64,000 nt of DNA from Actinospineispora acaciae DSM 45401 (GTDB lineage Bacteria > Actinomycetota > Actinomycetes > Mycobacteriales > Pseudonocardiaceae): assembly GCF_000620785.1 (NCBI RefSeq), contig NZ_JIAI01000006.1, positions 310,001 to 374,000 on the forward strand. Reading direction: 5' to 3'. Under the pieces are notes generated by a model. The model was given only the letters and a program-made list of their open reading frames with translations. It searched no databases and had not been told where the DNA came from. A program made the translations under genes and the position numbers. Below, piece by piece: positions 48,589 through 57,609 of the stretch. Each line of letters opens with the position of its first letter. The stretch's first letter is position 1.

Positions 48589-49043
48589 GCTGCTCCATCA
48601 ACGGGGTGCGCCGGGATATCGACGACGTGGCCGGCGGCGAGAGCCTGCTGTTCACGCTGCGCGAGCGGGCCGGGCTGGCCGGCTCGAAGAACGCGTGTGA
48701 GCAGGGCGAATGCGGCTCGTGCACGGTGTACCTGGACGGCGAGCCGGTGTGCGCGTGCCTGGTCGCGGCGCTGCAGGCGCACGGGCGGGAGGTCGTCACC
48801 GTCGAGGGGCTCGGCGGGGCGGACCCGGTGCAGCGCGCGTTCGTCGCCACCGGCGCGGTGCAGTGCGGCTTCTGCACCCCCGGGCTGGTGATGACCGCCC
48901 GCGAGCTGCTGCAACGCCGCCCGAACCCGTCCGACCCCGAGATCAGGGAGGCGCTGGCCGGCAACCTGTGCCGCTGCACCGGGTACGAGAAGATCTTCGA
49001 CGCGGTCCGGCTGGCGGCGTCTCCGGCGGGGGAGTCGGCATGA
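48579..49043 (+). CDS. Molybdenum hydroxylase, 2Fe-2S subunit
   Basis: A 154-residue small subunit with two [2Fe-2S] clusters: the plant-ferredoxin motif ACEQGECGSCTVYLDGEPVC and the second motif QCGFCTPGLVMTARELL with NLCRCTGYEKI. All eight Cys are present. It relays electrons from the molybdenum site to FAD. It overlaps the FAD-subunit gene by ten bases and the large subunit by ATGA. Confidence 0.95.
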   Translation: MRLSCSINGVRRDIDDVAGGESLLFTLRERAGLAGSKNACEQGECGSCTVYLDGEPVCACLVAALQAHGREVVTVEGLGGADPVQRAFVATGAVQCGFCTPGLVMTARELLQRRPNPSDPEIREALAGNLCRCTGYEKIFDAVRLAASPAGESA

Positions 49044-51307
49044 CGATCCTGGAGGCCGGCGAGCGGACCCGGCCGGGCACCGTCGGTGTCAGCACGCCCA
49101 GGGCGGACGGCACCGGCAAGGTCACCGGCGAGTTCGCGTTCTCCTCCGACCTGCACGCCGAGGGCATGCTCTGCGGCGCCACCGTGCGCAGCCCGTACCC
49201 GCACGCCCGGATCGTCTCGGTCGACGCCACCGAGGCGCTGGCCATGGCCGGGGTGCGCTGCGTGCTCACCCACGCCGACATCCCCGGCCTCAACCGCTTC
49301 GGGCTGGAGACGCGCGACCAGCCGGTGCTCGCCGAGGACGTGGCCCGCTACGTGGGCGAGCCGGTGGCCGTGATCGCGGCCGACAACCCGGAGGCGGCCC
49401 GGCGCGCTGCCGAGGCGGTGGTCGTCGAGTACGAGGAGCTGGAGCCGCTCACCGACCCCGAGCTGGCGCTGGCGTCCGGCGGTGTCGTGGCCCACCGCGC
49501 GATCCGCAGGGGCGAGCCGGACCCGGTGGCCGACGTGGTGGTGCGCGGCAGCTACCAGGTGGGCATGCAGGACCAGGCGTTCCTCGGCCCGGAGTCGTGC
49601 CTGGCCCTACCGACCGTGCTGTCCGACGGGGCCGGCGGCATCGAGCTGTACTGCTCCACCCAGTGGCTGCACATCGACCAGGCGCAGCTCGCCGACGTGC
49701 TCGACCTGCCGGCCGAGCGGGTCCGGCTGACCCTCTCCGGCGTCGGCGGCGCGTTCGGCGGCCGCGAGGACCTCAGCGTGCAGGCGCACGCCTGCCTGCT
49801 CGCGCTGCGCACCGGCCGGCCGATCAAGATGGTGTACCAGCGCGAGGAGTCGTTCTCCGGGCACGTGCACCGGCATCCGGCGTGGATGGAGTACGAGCAC
49901 GGCGCCACCCGGGACGGGCGGCTGGTGTACGTGCGGGCGCGGATCCTGCTCGACGGCGGGGCGTACGCGTCGACCTCGCAGGCGGTCACCGGCAACGCGG
50001 GGTGCTTCGCCGCCGGGCCGTACGAGGTGCCGAACGTGCACGTCGACAGCTACTCGGTGTACACCAACAACCCGCCGTGCGGCGCGATGCGCGGCTTCGG
50101 GGCGGTGCAGGCCTGCTTCGGCTACGAGTCGCAGATGGACAAGCTGGCCGCTGAGCTCGAACTGGACCCGGTGGAGTTCCGGGCGCGCAACGCGGTCCGC
50201 ACCGGCAGCGCGATGGCCACCGGACAGCGCATCGACGGCCCGGCGCCGGTCGCCGAGCTGCTGCGCCGGGTGGAGGCGATGCCGCTGCCGGAGGGCCGGA
50301 CGGGGCTGCCCGGCGGCACCGGCAACAGCACCCGGGGCGAGGGCGTGCGCCGGGGCGTGGGCTACGGCGTCTCGGTGAAGAACATCTGCAAGTCGCTGGG
50401 CTACGACGACTACGGCACCGCCCGGGTGCGGCTGGCGGTGGTCGGCGGCGAGCCGGTCGCCGAGGTGCACACCGCCGCCGCCGAGGTCGGGCAGGGCCTG
50501 GTCACGGTCCAGGCGCAGATCGCGCGCACCGAGCTGGCGATCGACCGGGTGGTGGTCGTCCCGGCGGACACCGACGTCGGCGACGCGGGCACCTCCTCGG
50601 CGTCCCGGCAGACCTGGGTCTCCGGTGGCGCGGTCCGCGACGCCTGCGTGGCCGTCCGCGAGCGGCTGTTCGAGCTGGCCTCGGCCGCGTTCGGCTCGCC
50701 CGTGAGCGAGCTGCGGCTGGACGGCGGCGAGGTCCGGTGCGAGCGTTCCGGGGCGCGGGCGTCCGTGGCCGAGCTGCTCGGCGGCTCCGAGCTGGACGAG
50801 ACCCGGGTGTTCCGCCACCGGCAGACGTTCCCGCTGGACCCGGAGACCGGCCAGGGCGACGGGCATGTGGCGTTCGCGTTCGCCGCGCACCGGGCGGTGG
50901 TGGACGTGGACGTCGAGCTGGGCCTGGTCCGGGTGGTGGAGATCGCGTGCGCCGAGGACGTCGGCAGGGCGATGAACCCGGTGGCGGTGGAGGGCCAGAT
51001 GCACGGCGGGATCGCCCAGGGCCTGGGGCTGGCGCTGATGGAGGAGCTGCAGGTGGCCGACGGGCACATCCGCAACCCGTCCTTCACCGACTACCTCATC
51101 CCGACCACCGTGGACATGCCGCCGGTGCGCCTGGACATCCTGGAGCTGCCGCGCGACGACTCGCCGTACGGGCTGACCGGCGTCGGCGAGCCGGCGCTGC
51201 TGTCCTGCCCGGCCGCCGTGGTGGCCGCGATCCGGGACGCCTGCGGCGCCACGCTGGACCGCATCCCGGTCCGGCCGGAGATGATCACGGCAGGGCAGAC
51301 GCCGTGA
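49040..51307 (+). CDS. Molybdenum hydroxylase, molybdopterin-binding large subunit
   Basis: A 755-residue catalytic subunit of the xanthine dehydrogenase/aldehyde oxidase family. N-terminal domain TGEFAFSSDLHAEGMLCGAT; molybdopterin-contacting segments GVGGAFGGREDLSVQAHACL and CGAMRGFGAVQACFGYE; and the catalytic Glu in GLTGVGEPALLSCP near the end. It hydroxylates an activated carbon, classically in purines or other N-heterocycles. Which substrate cannot be told. It closes the six-gene operon and overlaps the convergent XRE gene by 23 bases. Confidence 0.93.
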   Translation: MTILEAGERTRPGTVGVSTPRADGTGKVTGEFAFSSDLHAEGMLCGATVRSPYPHARIVSVDATEALAMAGVRCVLTHADIPGLNRFGLETRDQPVLAEDVARYVGEPVAVIAADNPEAARRAAEAVVVEYEELEPLTDPELALASGGVVAHRAIRRGEPDPVADVVVRGSYQVGMQDQAFLGPESCLALPTVLSDGAGGIELYCSTQWLHIDQAQLADVLDLPAERVRLTLSGVGGAFGGREDLSVQAHACLLALRTGRPIKMVYQREESFSGHVHRHPAWMEYEHGATRDGRLVYVRARILLDGGAYASTSQAVTGNAGCFAAGPYEVPNVHVDSYSVYTNNPPCGAMRGFGAVQACFGYESQMDKLAAELELDPVEFRARNAVRTGSAMATGQRIDGPAPVAELLRRVEAMPLPEGRTGLPGGTGNSTRGEGVRRGVGYGVSVKNICKSLGYDDYGTARVRLAVVGGEPVAEVHTAAAEVGQGLVTVQAQIARTELAIDRVVVVPADTDVGDAGTSSASRQTWVSGGAVRDACVAVRERLFELASAAFGSPVSELRLDGGEVRCERSGARASVAELLGGSELDETRVFRHRQTFPLDPETGQGDGHVAFAFAAHRAVVDVDVELGLVRVVEIACAEDVGRAMNPVAVEGQMHGGIAQGLGLALMEELQVADGHIRNPSFTDYLIPTTVDMPPVRLDILELPRDDSPYGLTGVGEPALLSCPAAVVAAIRDACGATLDRIPVRPEMITAGQTP

Positions 51308-52112
51308 GCAGCTCCAGCTTGGCGTGGCCCTCGGTGCCCGGGGGAGCGGTGAGCACCAGCAGCGCCTGGGACTGGTCCTCGGTGAACAGCGCCTGGCAGT
51401 CCAGCTCGACGGCGCCCAGCTCGGGGTGGAGGAACGTCTTGTGGTCCACGAACCGCTTGGACACCTCGTGCCGTTCCCACAGCCCGGCGAACTCGGGGCT
51501 GGCCTCCCGCAGCGCCCGCACCAGCTCGCCGGCCGGTGAGTTCGGGCCCATCGCCCCGTAGGCGGCCCGCAGGTTGGCGACCTGGGCGCGGGCCTGCCGG
51601 TCGCGGTCCCGCTCGGCGTAGCGCAGCCGCTCGGCGGGATCGGTGAACCAGCGGTAGAACTCGCTGCGCTCCAGCCCGGTGCGCCCCGACCGGTCGCCGA
51701 GCAGCGCCTTGGCCATCCGGTTCTGCGCCAGCGTCTCGCCCAGGCTGGACAGGATGAGCGCCGGGGTGTCGTCCAGGCGCTCGAACACCCGCAGCAGCGC
51801 GGGCGCGACCCCTGTCGCCGGCGCCATCCGCGTCGGGGCGTTGTGCCCGGACACCCGCAGCAGGTAGTCCCGTTCGCCGTCGTCCAACCGCAGCGCCCGG
51901 GCCAGCGAGGCCAGCAGCTGCTCGCTGGGCTGCGGGCCGCGCCGCTGCTCCAGGCGCGTGTAGTAGTCGGTCGACATCACCGCCAGCGCCGCGACCTCCT
52001 CGCGGCGCAGCCCCGCCGTGCGACGCCGCGCGCCCGAGGGGAGCCCGACGTCCTCGGGCCGCAGCCCCCCCCTGCGGCGGCGCAGGAACTCGGCCAGTGC
52101 CGTGCGGTCCAT
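51285..52112 (-). CDS. Helix-turn-helix regulator with MmyB-like ligand-binding domain
   Basis: A 275-residue protein: N-terminal XRE helix-turn-helix (AEFLRRRRGGLRPEDVGLPS, GLRREEVAALAVMSTDYYTR) and the C-terminal MmyB-like domain (LILSSLGETLAQNRMAKALL, FYRWFTDPAERLRYAERDRD, KTFLHPELGAVELDCQALFT). Such proteins are common in actinomycetes, usually beside the redox or catabolic gene they control. It converges on the molybdenum hydroxylase gene. Targets are not visible. Confidence 0.92.
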   Translation of the reverse strand: MDRTALAEFLRRRRGGLRPEDVGLPSGARRRTAGLRREEVAALAVMSTDYYTRLEQRRGPQPSEQLLASLARALRLDDGERDYLLRVSGHNAPTRMAPATGVAPALLRVFERLDDTPALILSSLGETLAQNRMAKALLGDRSGRTGLERSEFYRWFTDPAERLRYAERDRDRQARAQVANLRAAYGAMGPNSPAGELVRALREASPEFAGLWERHEVSKRFVDHKTFLHPELGAVELDCQALFTEDQSQALLVLTAPPGTEGHAKLELLTASALP

Positions 52113-52137
52113 GTGGTCCAGTATCGACTGGACTCCC

Positions 52138-52572
52138 TCAGGACGAGGAGATGTCCAGCACCACCTGGTTGCCGCTCACGCCGCGCAGCGAGACGGTGAC
52201 CTGGCCCTGGTCGGAGGCGACCGTGGAGGTCCCGCTCGGGCCGCTGACCGTCACCTGGCTGCTGGAGCCGGTGCTGTCGTCGGTCTGCTCGATGGTGACC
52301 TGGCCGTCGTTCACGGTGACCGAGGTCTTCACCCCGCGCACCTCGAACCGCGCCGGCGCGGTGACCTGGACCTGGCAGGTCCCGTCCTTGCAGGCGTCGA
52401 GGTTCGTACCGTCCGAGGCAGGCGGCAGCGGCCCGGAGCCGGCCACCGAGGCACTCGACGGGGCCGGCGCGGACGGTGGTGGTGACGGCGCGGCCCCGTG
52501 CCCGCAGCCGGCCAGCGCGAATGCCACCAGCACCGCGCCGACCCCATACCGAACGCTCGTCCGAGTGCCCAT
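52138..52572 (-). CDS. Small lipoprotein of unknown function
   Basis: A 144-residue lipoprotein: MGTRTSVRYGVGAVLVAFAL with lipobox LAGCGHG, a Ser/Pro/Ala linker, then a Thr/Ser/Val-rich beta domain (CKDGTCQVQVTAPARFEVRG, QVTVSGPSGTSTVASDQGQV) containing one likely disulfide (C-x4-C). No family is recognised. The regular S/T-V-x-V pattern suggests a beta-solenoid or sandwich at the cell surface. Confidence 0.75.
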   Translation of the reverse strand: MGTRTSVRYGVGAVLVAFALAGCGHGAAPSPPPSAPAPSSASVAGSGPLPPASDGTNLDACKDGTCQVQVTAPARFEVRGVKTSVTVNDGQVTIEQTDDSTGSSSQVTVSGPSGTSTVASDQGQVTVSLRGVSGNQVVLDISSS

Positions 52573-52622
52573 CGCGTTTCACCCCTCGCCTCGACCGGCA
52601 GTCGGCCGTGATACTGCCAGCC

Positions 52623-53995
52623 ATGGCGGATGCGCGGAGGGTGGCCGGGGTGGATTCCTCGACCCAGGCGACCAAGATCGTCGTGGTCGACGTGGAGTCC
52701 GGCGAGACGCTGCGCGAGGGCCGAGGCGCGCACTGGCCGAGGCGGCGCGCGGCGGCCTGCTGGACGGGGTGGACGCCATCTCGGTCGCCGGCCAGCAGCA
52801 CGGCATGGTCCTACAGGACGCCGACGGCGAACCGGTGCGCGACGCGCTGCTGTGGAACGACACCCGCTCGGCCGGAGCGGCCCGCGAGCTGATCGACGAG
52901 CTGGGCGGGCCGGAGGCGTGGGCCGCCGAGACCGGCACCGTCCCGGTCGCCAGCATCACCGCCACCAAGCTGCGCTGGACCGCGCGCGCCGAACCCGAGG
53001 TGGCCGCCCGCGCCCGCCGGGTGCTGCTGCCGCACGACTGGCTGACCTGGCTGCTCGCCGGCCGCCCGGACACCGCCGTGACCGACCGCGGCGAGGCGTC
53101 CGGCACCGGGTACTGGTCCACCGTGACCGGCGAGTACCGCCCCGACCTGCTGCGCATGGCGTTCGGCCGCGACCTGGAGGTGCCCAGGGTGTGCGCGCCC
53201 GACGAGCGGGCGGGTATCGCCTCCGAGCTCTGCCCCGGCGCCGTCCTGGCCGCCGGCACCGGCGACAACATGGCCGCCGCCCTGGGCGCCGGCGCCGAAC
53301 CGGGCGACGTCCTGGTGTCCATCGGCACCAGCGGCACCGTGTTCGCCGCGCACGAACGCCCCAGCGCCGACCCCACCGGCATCGTGGCCGGGTTCGCCGA
53401 CGCGACCGGCCGCTACCTCCCGCTGGTCGCCACCCTGAACGCCGCCAGGGTGCTGCGCGCCGGCGCCGACCTGCTCGGCGTGGACCTCGCCGAGCTGGAC
53501 CGCCTCGCGCTGTCCGCCGACCCGGGCGCCGGCGGCCTGGTGCTCCTGCCGTACCTGGAGGGCGAACGCACCCCGAACCGGCCCGACGCCCGTGGCGCAC
53601 TGGCCGGCCTGACCGGCGCGAACGCCACGCCCGCCAACCTGGCCAGGGCCGTCGTGGAGGGCATGCTCTGCGGCCTGGCCGACGCGCTGGACGGCCTGGT
53701 CGCCCAGGGCGTCCCGGTACGCCGCGTGCTGCTCCTCGGCGGCGGCAGCCGCTCGACGGCGGTACGAGCCCTGGCCCCCTGGGTGTTCGGCGTCCCCGTC
53801 ACCGTCCTGGCCGCCGCCGAGTACGTGGCCCTGGGCGCCGCCCGCCAGGCCGCCTGGGCACTCACCGGCACCCCACCACCGTGGCCCCGCCCCGAAGAAG
53901 CGAACCTCGCCCTCCCCACCGGCGCCGCCGAAGCCGCCGCCCGCGTCCGCACCGCGTACTCAAAAGTCCGCGAGTCGGGGTTTCTGTCAGGGTGA
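52623..53995 (+). pseudogene. Frameshifted xylulokinase-like FGGY carbohydrate kinase
   Basis: The start frame (ATG 52623) gives MADARRVAGVDSSTQATKIV, the phosphate-1 motif of xylulokinases, and then derails near 52725. From about 52733 another frame continues the enzyme: ALAEAARGGLLDGVDAISVA, GQQHGMVLQDADGEP, LLWNDTRSAG, LPHDWLTWLLAG, DVLVSIGTSGTVFA and LLLGGGSRSTAVRALAP to the stop at 53995. Compared with XylB spacing about 20 codons are missing at the junction, so a deletion of length not divisible by three is likely. Everything downstream is intact, so the lesion may be recent or a sequencing error. Confidence 0.85.
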
Positions 53996-54012
53996 GTCGC
54001 TAGTTTCAGCAC

Positions 54013-54408
54013 ATGCGCATGGAGTCGGTCGCGATCGTTGTCGAGGACTACGACCCGGCCATCGAGTTCTTCGTCAAGGCCCTCGGCTTCGAGCTGGTCG
54101 AGGACTCGCCCGCGCTGACCAACGACGGCCGCCCGAAGCGGTGGGTGGTGGTCCGCCCGCCCGGCGCCGAGACCGGGATCCTGCTTGCCCGCGCGGACGG
54201 CGACCATCAGTCGGCCGTCGTCGGGAACCAGGTCGCCGGCCGGGTGGGGTTCTTCCTGCGGGTCGACGACTTCGACGCGGCGTACGCCCGGATGACCGCC
54301 GCGGGCGTGGAGTTCATAGGCCCTCCGCGCAGCGAGCCGTACGGGCGGGTCGCGGTGTTCCTGGACGTCGCCGGCAACCGCTGGGACCTGCTCGGGGCGG
54401 ACCGCTGA
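54013..54408 (+). CDS. VOC superfamily (glyoxalase-like) protein
   Basis: A 131-residue VOC-fold protein: MRMESVAIVVEDYDPAIEFF, LGFELVEDSPALTNDGRPKR, WVVVRPPGAETGILLARADG, GRVGFFLRVDDFDAAYARMT and AVFLDVAGNRWDLLG. The second module has the usual C-terminal metal-side Asn/Asp pattern, but full metal ligands are not certain. It is followed with a CTGA overlap by an MFS gene, so the two are probably co-translated; a resistance or detoxification pair is a guess. Confidence 0.85.
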   Translation: MRMESVAIVVEDYDPAIEFFVKALGFELVEDSPALTNDGRPKRWVVVRPPGAETGILLARADGDHQSAVVGNQVAGRVGFFLRVDDFDAAYARMTAAGVEFIGPPRSEPYGRVAVFLDVAGNRWDLLGADR

Positions 54409-55559
54409 CCTACCGAGAGCTCCTCACCCGGCCCGTGCTGGCCTGGGCACTCGTCGCCATCGGCGCCCGGCTGCCCGTCGCGATGGCCCCGCTCGCGCTG
54501 GTCTTCGCGGTGCGCGAACGCCCCGGCGGGTACGCGACGGGTGCCGGGCTGGGCGCCGCGTACGTGATCGGCGAGGTGGTGGGCGCCGCGCTGCTCGGGC
54601 CTCGGCTGCGCCCGGAGCGGGCCCGCGGCGCCCTGGTGGCGGGGTTGGCGACCGGGGCCGTCGCGTTCGCCGGTCTCGGGCTGGCGCCGCAGGCGCACCC
54701 GCTCGTGCTCGGAGCCCTCGCCCTACTTGCCGGGGCCGCGCCCGCCGCCGCACCCGGGGGCCTGCGCGCCCTGCTGACCTCGCCGCTCCCGCCCGCACTG
54801 GCCGTCAAGGCGCTCAGCGCCGAGGCCATGCTCACCTACGGCGTGTGGGCCGCCGCCCCCGCGCTCACCGGCGTGCTCGCGCTGAACGTCGCCCCGGCGC
54901 TCCCGCTGCTGCTCGCCGCCGCTCTGATGGCCTCGGCCACGGCCGGAATGTGGACACTGCCCGCCGGCTGGGCGGCGCACGGCGGGGACGGCACCTCACT
55001 GGCGCGCACGCTCGCCCGCGCCTGGCCCATCTACGTTACCGGCGCCGCCGCGATGTCGCTGCTGGCGCTGGCCGAGCTGGTGCTGCCGGCGCTGCTGGAG
55101 CAGCGGGGGATCGGCGTCGGCTGGACGGGCCCGCTGCTCGCCGGGTTCGCGGTCACCTCCGCCGCCGGGGCCGGGCTCTACGGCCTGCGCGGCGCCTGGC
55201 CCGGTTCGCTGCGCGCGCAGAGCCTGGTCCTGCTGCTCGCCGTCACCGGGTGCGTGACGGTGGTCGCCACGGCGGGCTCGCTGCCCTGGATCGCGGGCGC
55301 ACTCCTCGCCGCCGGGCTGCCGCAGTCCGGCGTGCAGGTGACCCGCACCCTGTCGCTGCGCGAGACGCTGCCGCCCAGCGCGCACGCGGCGGCGTACTCG
55401 GTGATGTACGCGGCGGTCGGCATCGGTTACACGGCCAGCGCCGCGTTGGCCGGCGCGGTGCAGGCGGTGGCCCCGCCGTCGGTCGCGGTGCTCGCCGGCG
55501 TCGGGCTCACCCTGCTGCTGGTGGCGGCCAGCGCGGTGGGTGACAGGAGAGTTGCGTAG
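54405..55559 (+). CDS. MFS transporter with probable CTG start
   Basis: A 384-residue twelve-helix transporter of the type that begins with x-x-Y-R-E-L-L: LTYRELLTRPVLAWALVAIG, ARLPVAMAPLALVFAVRERP, GAALLGPRLRPERARGALVA. No ATG or GTG lies at the expected place; CTG 54405, overlapping the VOC stop as CTGA, is where relatives have Met. GTG 54435 is the next candidate but would cut off the first residues before helix 1. The substrate is unknown. Confidence 0.82.
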   Translation: MTYRELLTRPVLAWALVAIGARLPVAMAPLALVFAVRERPGGYATGAGLGAAYVIGEVVGAALLGPRLRPERARGALVAGLATGAVAFAGLGLAPQAHPLVLGALALLAGAAPAAAPGGLRALLTSPLPPALAVKALSAEAMLTYGVWAAAPALTGVLALNVAPALPLLLAAALMASATAGMWTLPAGWAAHGGDGTSLARTLARAWPIYVTGAAAMSLLALAELVLPALLEQRGIGVGWTGPLLAGFAVTSAAGAGLYGLRGAWPGSLRAQSLVLLLAVTGCVTVVATAGSLPWIAGALLAAGLPQSGVQVTRTLSLRETLPPSAHAAAYSVMYAAVGIGYTASAALAGAVQAVAPPSVAVLAGVGLTLLLVAASAVGDRRVA

Positions 55560-55602
55560 TTCTACCGATCCGGCCGGCGCGCCAGGGTCGGAGCCTGGCG
55601 GT

Positions 55603-55896
55603 ATGACCAACTCCCAGGCCCCCGGCACGCCGAGCGGGGCGTTCCACGTGCAGGCCATCGTCTCGTTCGCGATCTCCCTGGGCGCGGTGATCGTCGCCAT
55701 CGCGTACCTGCCGGACAGCGGCTGGGTCCGCGCGTTCCTCGCCCTCGGCGTGCTCTACCTGACGACCTCGGCGTTCACCCTGGCCAAGTGCATCAGGGAC
55801 AAGCAGGAGACGCTCAGCGTGACCAGCAGGATCGACCAGGCGCGGCTGGAGAGGCTGCTCGCCGAGCACGACCCGTTCCGGTCATCGGGGTCCTGA
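55603..55896 (+). CDS. YiaA/YiaB-type small membrane protein
   Basis: A 97-residue protein with two membrane helices (FHVQAIVSFAISLGAVIVAI and VRAFLALGVLYLTTSAFTLA) followed by a charged tail KCIRDKQETLSVTSRIDQAR. This is the YiaA/B two-helix domain, function unknown. ATG 55603 begins MTNSQAPGTPSGAF. Its end overlaps the convergent DNA ligase gene by fifteen bases. Confidence 0.85.
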   Translation: MTNSQAPGTPSGAFHVQAIVSFAISLGAVIVAIAYLPDSGWVRAFLALGVLYLTTSAFTLAKCIRDKQETLSVTSRIDQARLERLLAEHDPFRSSGS

Positions 55897-56967
55897 GCCG
55901 CCGAGCACCTCGTTGAGGTCGAACCGGACGGGCTGCTCCAGTTGTGCGTACGTGCACGACTCCGGGTCACGGTCCGGGCGCCACTGGACGAACTGGGTGG
56001 TGTGCCGGAACCGGGGGCCTTCCATGTAGTCGTACCGGACCTCGACGACGCGCTCCGGGCGCAGCGGCACGAACGACAGGTCCTTGCCCGCGTTCCACCG
56101 GCTGGTCTCGCTCTTGCGCGGCGTGCGGTGGCCCTCCTCCTGGCGCGCCCACGCCCACGGATGGTCGTCGAACGTGGTGACCAGCGGCTGCAGCTCGGTG
56201 AACAGCTCGCGCCGGCGCGCCATCGGGAACGCCCCGACCACGCCCACCGAGACCAACCCGGCGTCCGGGCGGTTCTCGTCGAACAGCCCGAGCAGCAGCG
56301 ACCCGATCGCGTCCGGCCCCGACTTGTGCACCCGGTAGCCGGCCACCACGCAGTCGGCGGTGCGCACGTGCTTGATCTTGAACATCAGCCGCTTGTCCGG
56401 CTGGTAGGTCAGCTCCAGCGGCTTGGAGATCAGCCCGTCCAGCCCGGCGCCCTCGAACTGGTCGAACCATTGTTCGGCCAGCTCGCGGTCCCGGGTGGCC
56501 GGGGTGACGTGCACCGGCGGGTGTGCGCTGGCCAGGGCGTCCTCCAGGGCGCGGCGCCGGTCGATCAGCGGCTCCTCGGTGAGGTCCCGGTCGCCGACGG
56601 CGAGCAGGTCGAACGCGATGAAGCTGGCCGGGGTCTCGGTGGCCAGCAGGTTGACCCGGCTGGCCGCCGGGTGGATCCGCTGCTGGAGCGCCTCGAAGTC
56701 CAGCCTGTTGTGCTCCGGATCGACGATCACGATCTCGCCGTCGATCACCGCGCGGTCCGGGAAGTTGGCCTTGACCGCCTCGACGACCTCGGGAAAGTAC
56801 CTGGTCATCGGCCGCTCGTTGCGGCTGCCGATCTCGACGTCGTCACCGTCCCGGAAGATGATCGAACGGAAGCCGTCCCACTTGGGCTCGTAGAGCTGGT
56901 CGGCCGGGATCGTCCCGACCGGCTTCGCGAGCATCGGCTTGACCGGCGGCATAACGGGTAGCTGCAC
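55882..56967 (-). CDS. ATP-dependent DNA ligase (LigC type)
   Basis: A 361-residue minimal ATP-dependent ligase. The adenylated Lys is at residue 29 (EPKWDGFRSIIF); further nucleotidyltransferase motifs are EIGSRNERPMTRYFPE, VIDGEIVIVD, FIAFDLLAVG, EGLDG-like GAGLDGLISK and RLMFKIKHVRTADCVVAGYR. An OB-fold domain with RPERVVEVRYDYMEG ends it. LigC enzymes of mycobacteria help base-excision and end-joining repair; no Ku gene is nearby. Confidence 0.95.
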   Translation of the reverse strand: MQLPVMPPVKPMLAKPVGTIPADQLYEPKWDGFRSIIFRDGDDVEIGSRNERPMTRYFPEVVEAVKANFPDRAVIDGEIVIVDPEHNRLDFEALQQRIHPAASRVNLLATETPASFIAFDLLAVGDRDLTEEPLIDRRRALEDALASAHPPVHVTPATRDRELAEQWFDQFEGAGLDGLISKPLELTYQPDKRLMFKIKHVRTADCVVAGYRVHKSGPDAIGSLLLGLFDENRPDAGLVSVGVVGAFPMARRRELFTELQPLVTTFDDHPWAWARQEEGHRTPRKSETSRWNAGKDLSFVPLRPERVVEVRYDYMEGPRFRHTTQFVQWRPDRDPESCTYAQLEQPVRFDLNEVLGGSGPR

Positions 56968-57076
56968 CCCGCCATTGTGACCCGTGGCCGCCTGGGCCGG
57001 TCACATCAGGTGAGCACGGGTCGGCTCGTCGTGCCTCGGGCCGGGGTCGACCGTGTCGCCGGCTGAAGTGGCCGCA

Positions 57077-57568
57077 CTAGAAGGACGGGGCTCGGAGGCG
57101 TCCATTGGCCATGTCAACGACCCTGTCCAATGCCGTGGTCGCCTCGTCCCTGCGCTTATCAAGGTCTTTTATCGTTTTCGGGCCCGCGGTTATTCGTCGT
57201 GATCGCTCTATGACGTTCTCGGCCTCGCGCAGCAAGTTGTTGTCGGTGTCGGGGTTCGCGAGGAGGCGGACGAGGTAGTAGGCACTTTGTGTCTCGGCGC
57301 GCAGGCGATATGTCTCCTGTCGTGCCTCTTCCCGCTCCGAATCGGCGACACGCTCTATGCGTTTCTTCGCCCGGTTGTACTCCGCCCGCCTCAGGGCGGT
57401 TGCCGCCGATGCGTACGTTGCGACGGCGTTTGCGAACTCCTCGCGTCGCTTCTCATTCCGATTCTCGGTGAGGGTTCGCCTCAACGTCATCCGTTGAAAG
57501 GAGTACGTCAAGAAGGAACCGAGAAGCGTTCCCAACACTGCGATTGCGCTCGTCCAGACGGATGACAC
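57077..57568 (-). CDS. Membrane-anchored coiled-coil protein of unknown function
   Basis: A 163-residue protein: from GTG 57568, VSSVWTSAIAVLGTLLGSFL is a single membrane helix, followed by a long charged helical region (ENRNEKRREEFANAVATYAS, RIERVADSEREEARQETYRL, REAENVIERSRRITAGPKTI) likely to form a coiled coil. Codon use is less GC-rich than around it, suggesting acquisition. No family is recognised. Confidence 0.7.
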   Translation of the reverse strand: MSSVWTSAIAVLGTLLGSFLTYSFQRMTLRRTLTENRNEKRREEFANAVATYASAATALRRAEYNRAKKRIERVADSEREEARQETYRLRAETQSAYYLVRLLANPDTDNNLLREAENVIERSRRITAGPKTIKDLDKRRDEATTALDRVVDMANGRLRAPSF

Positions 57569-57609
57569 GTGATGAAGTCCATCACAGCCCGCCTCCTTCG
57601 TCGAGTGCG

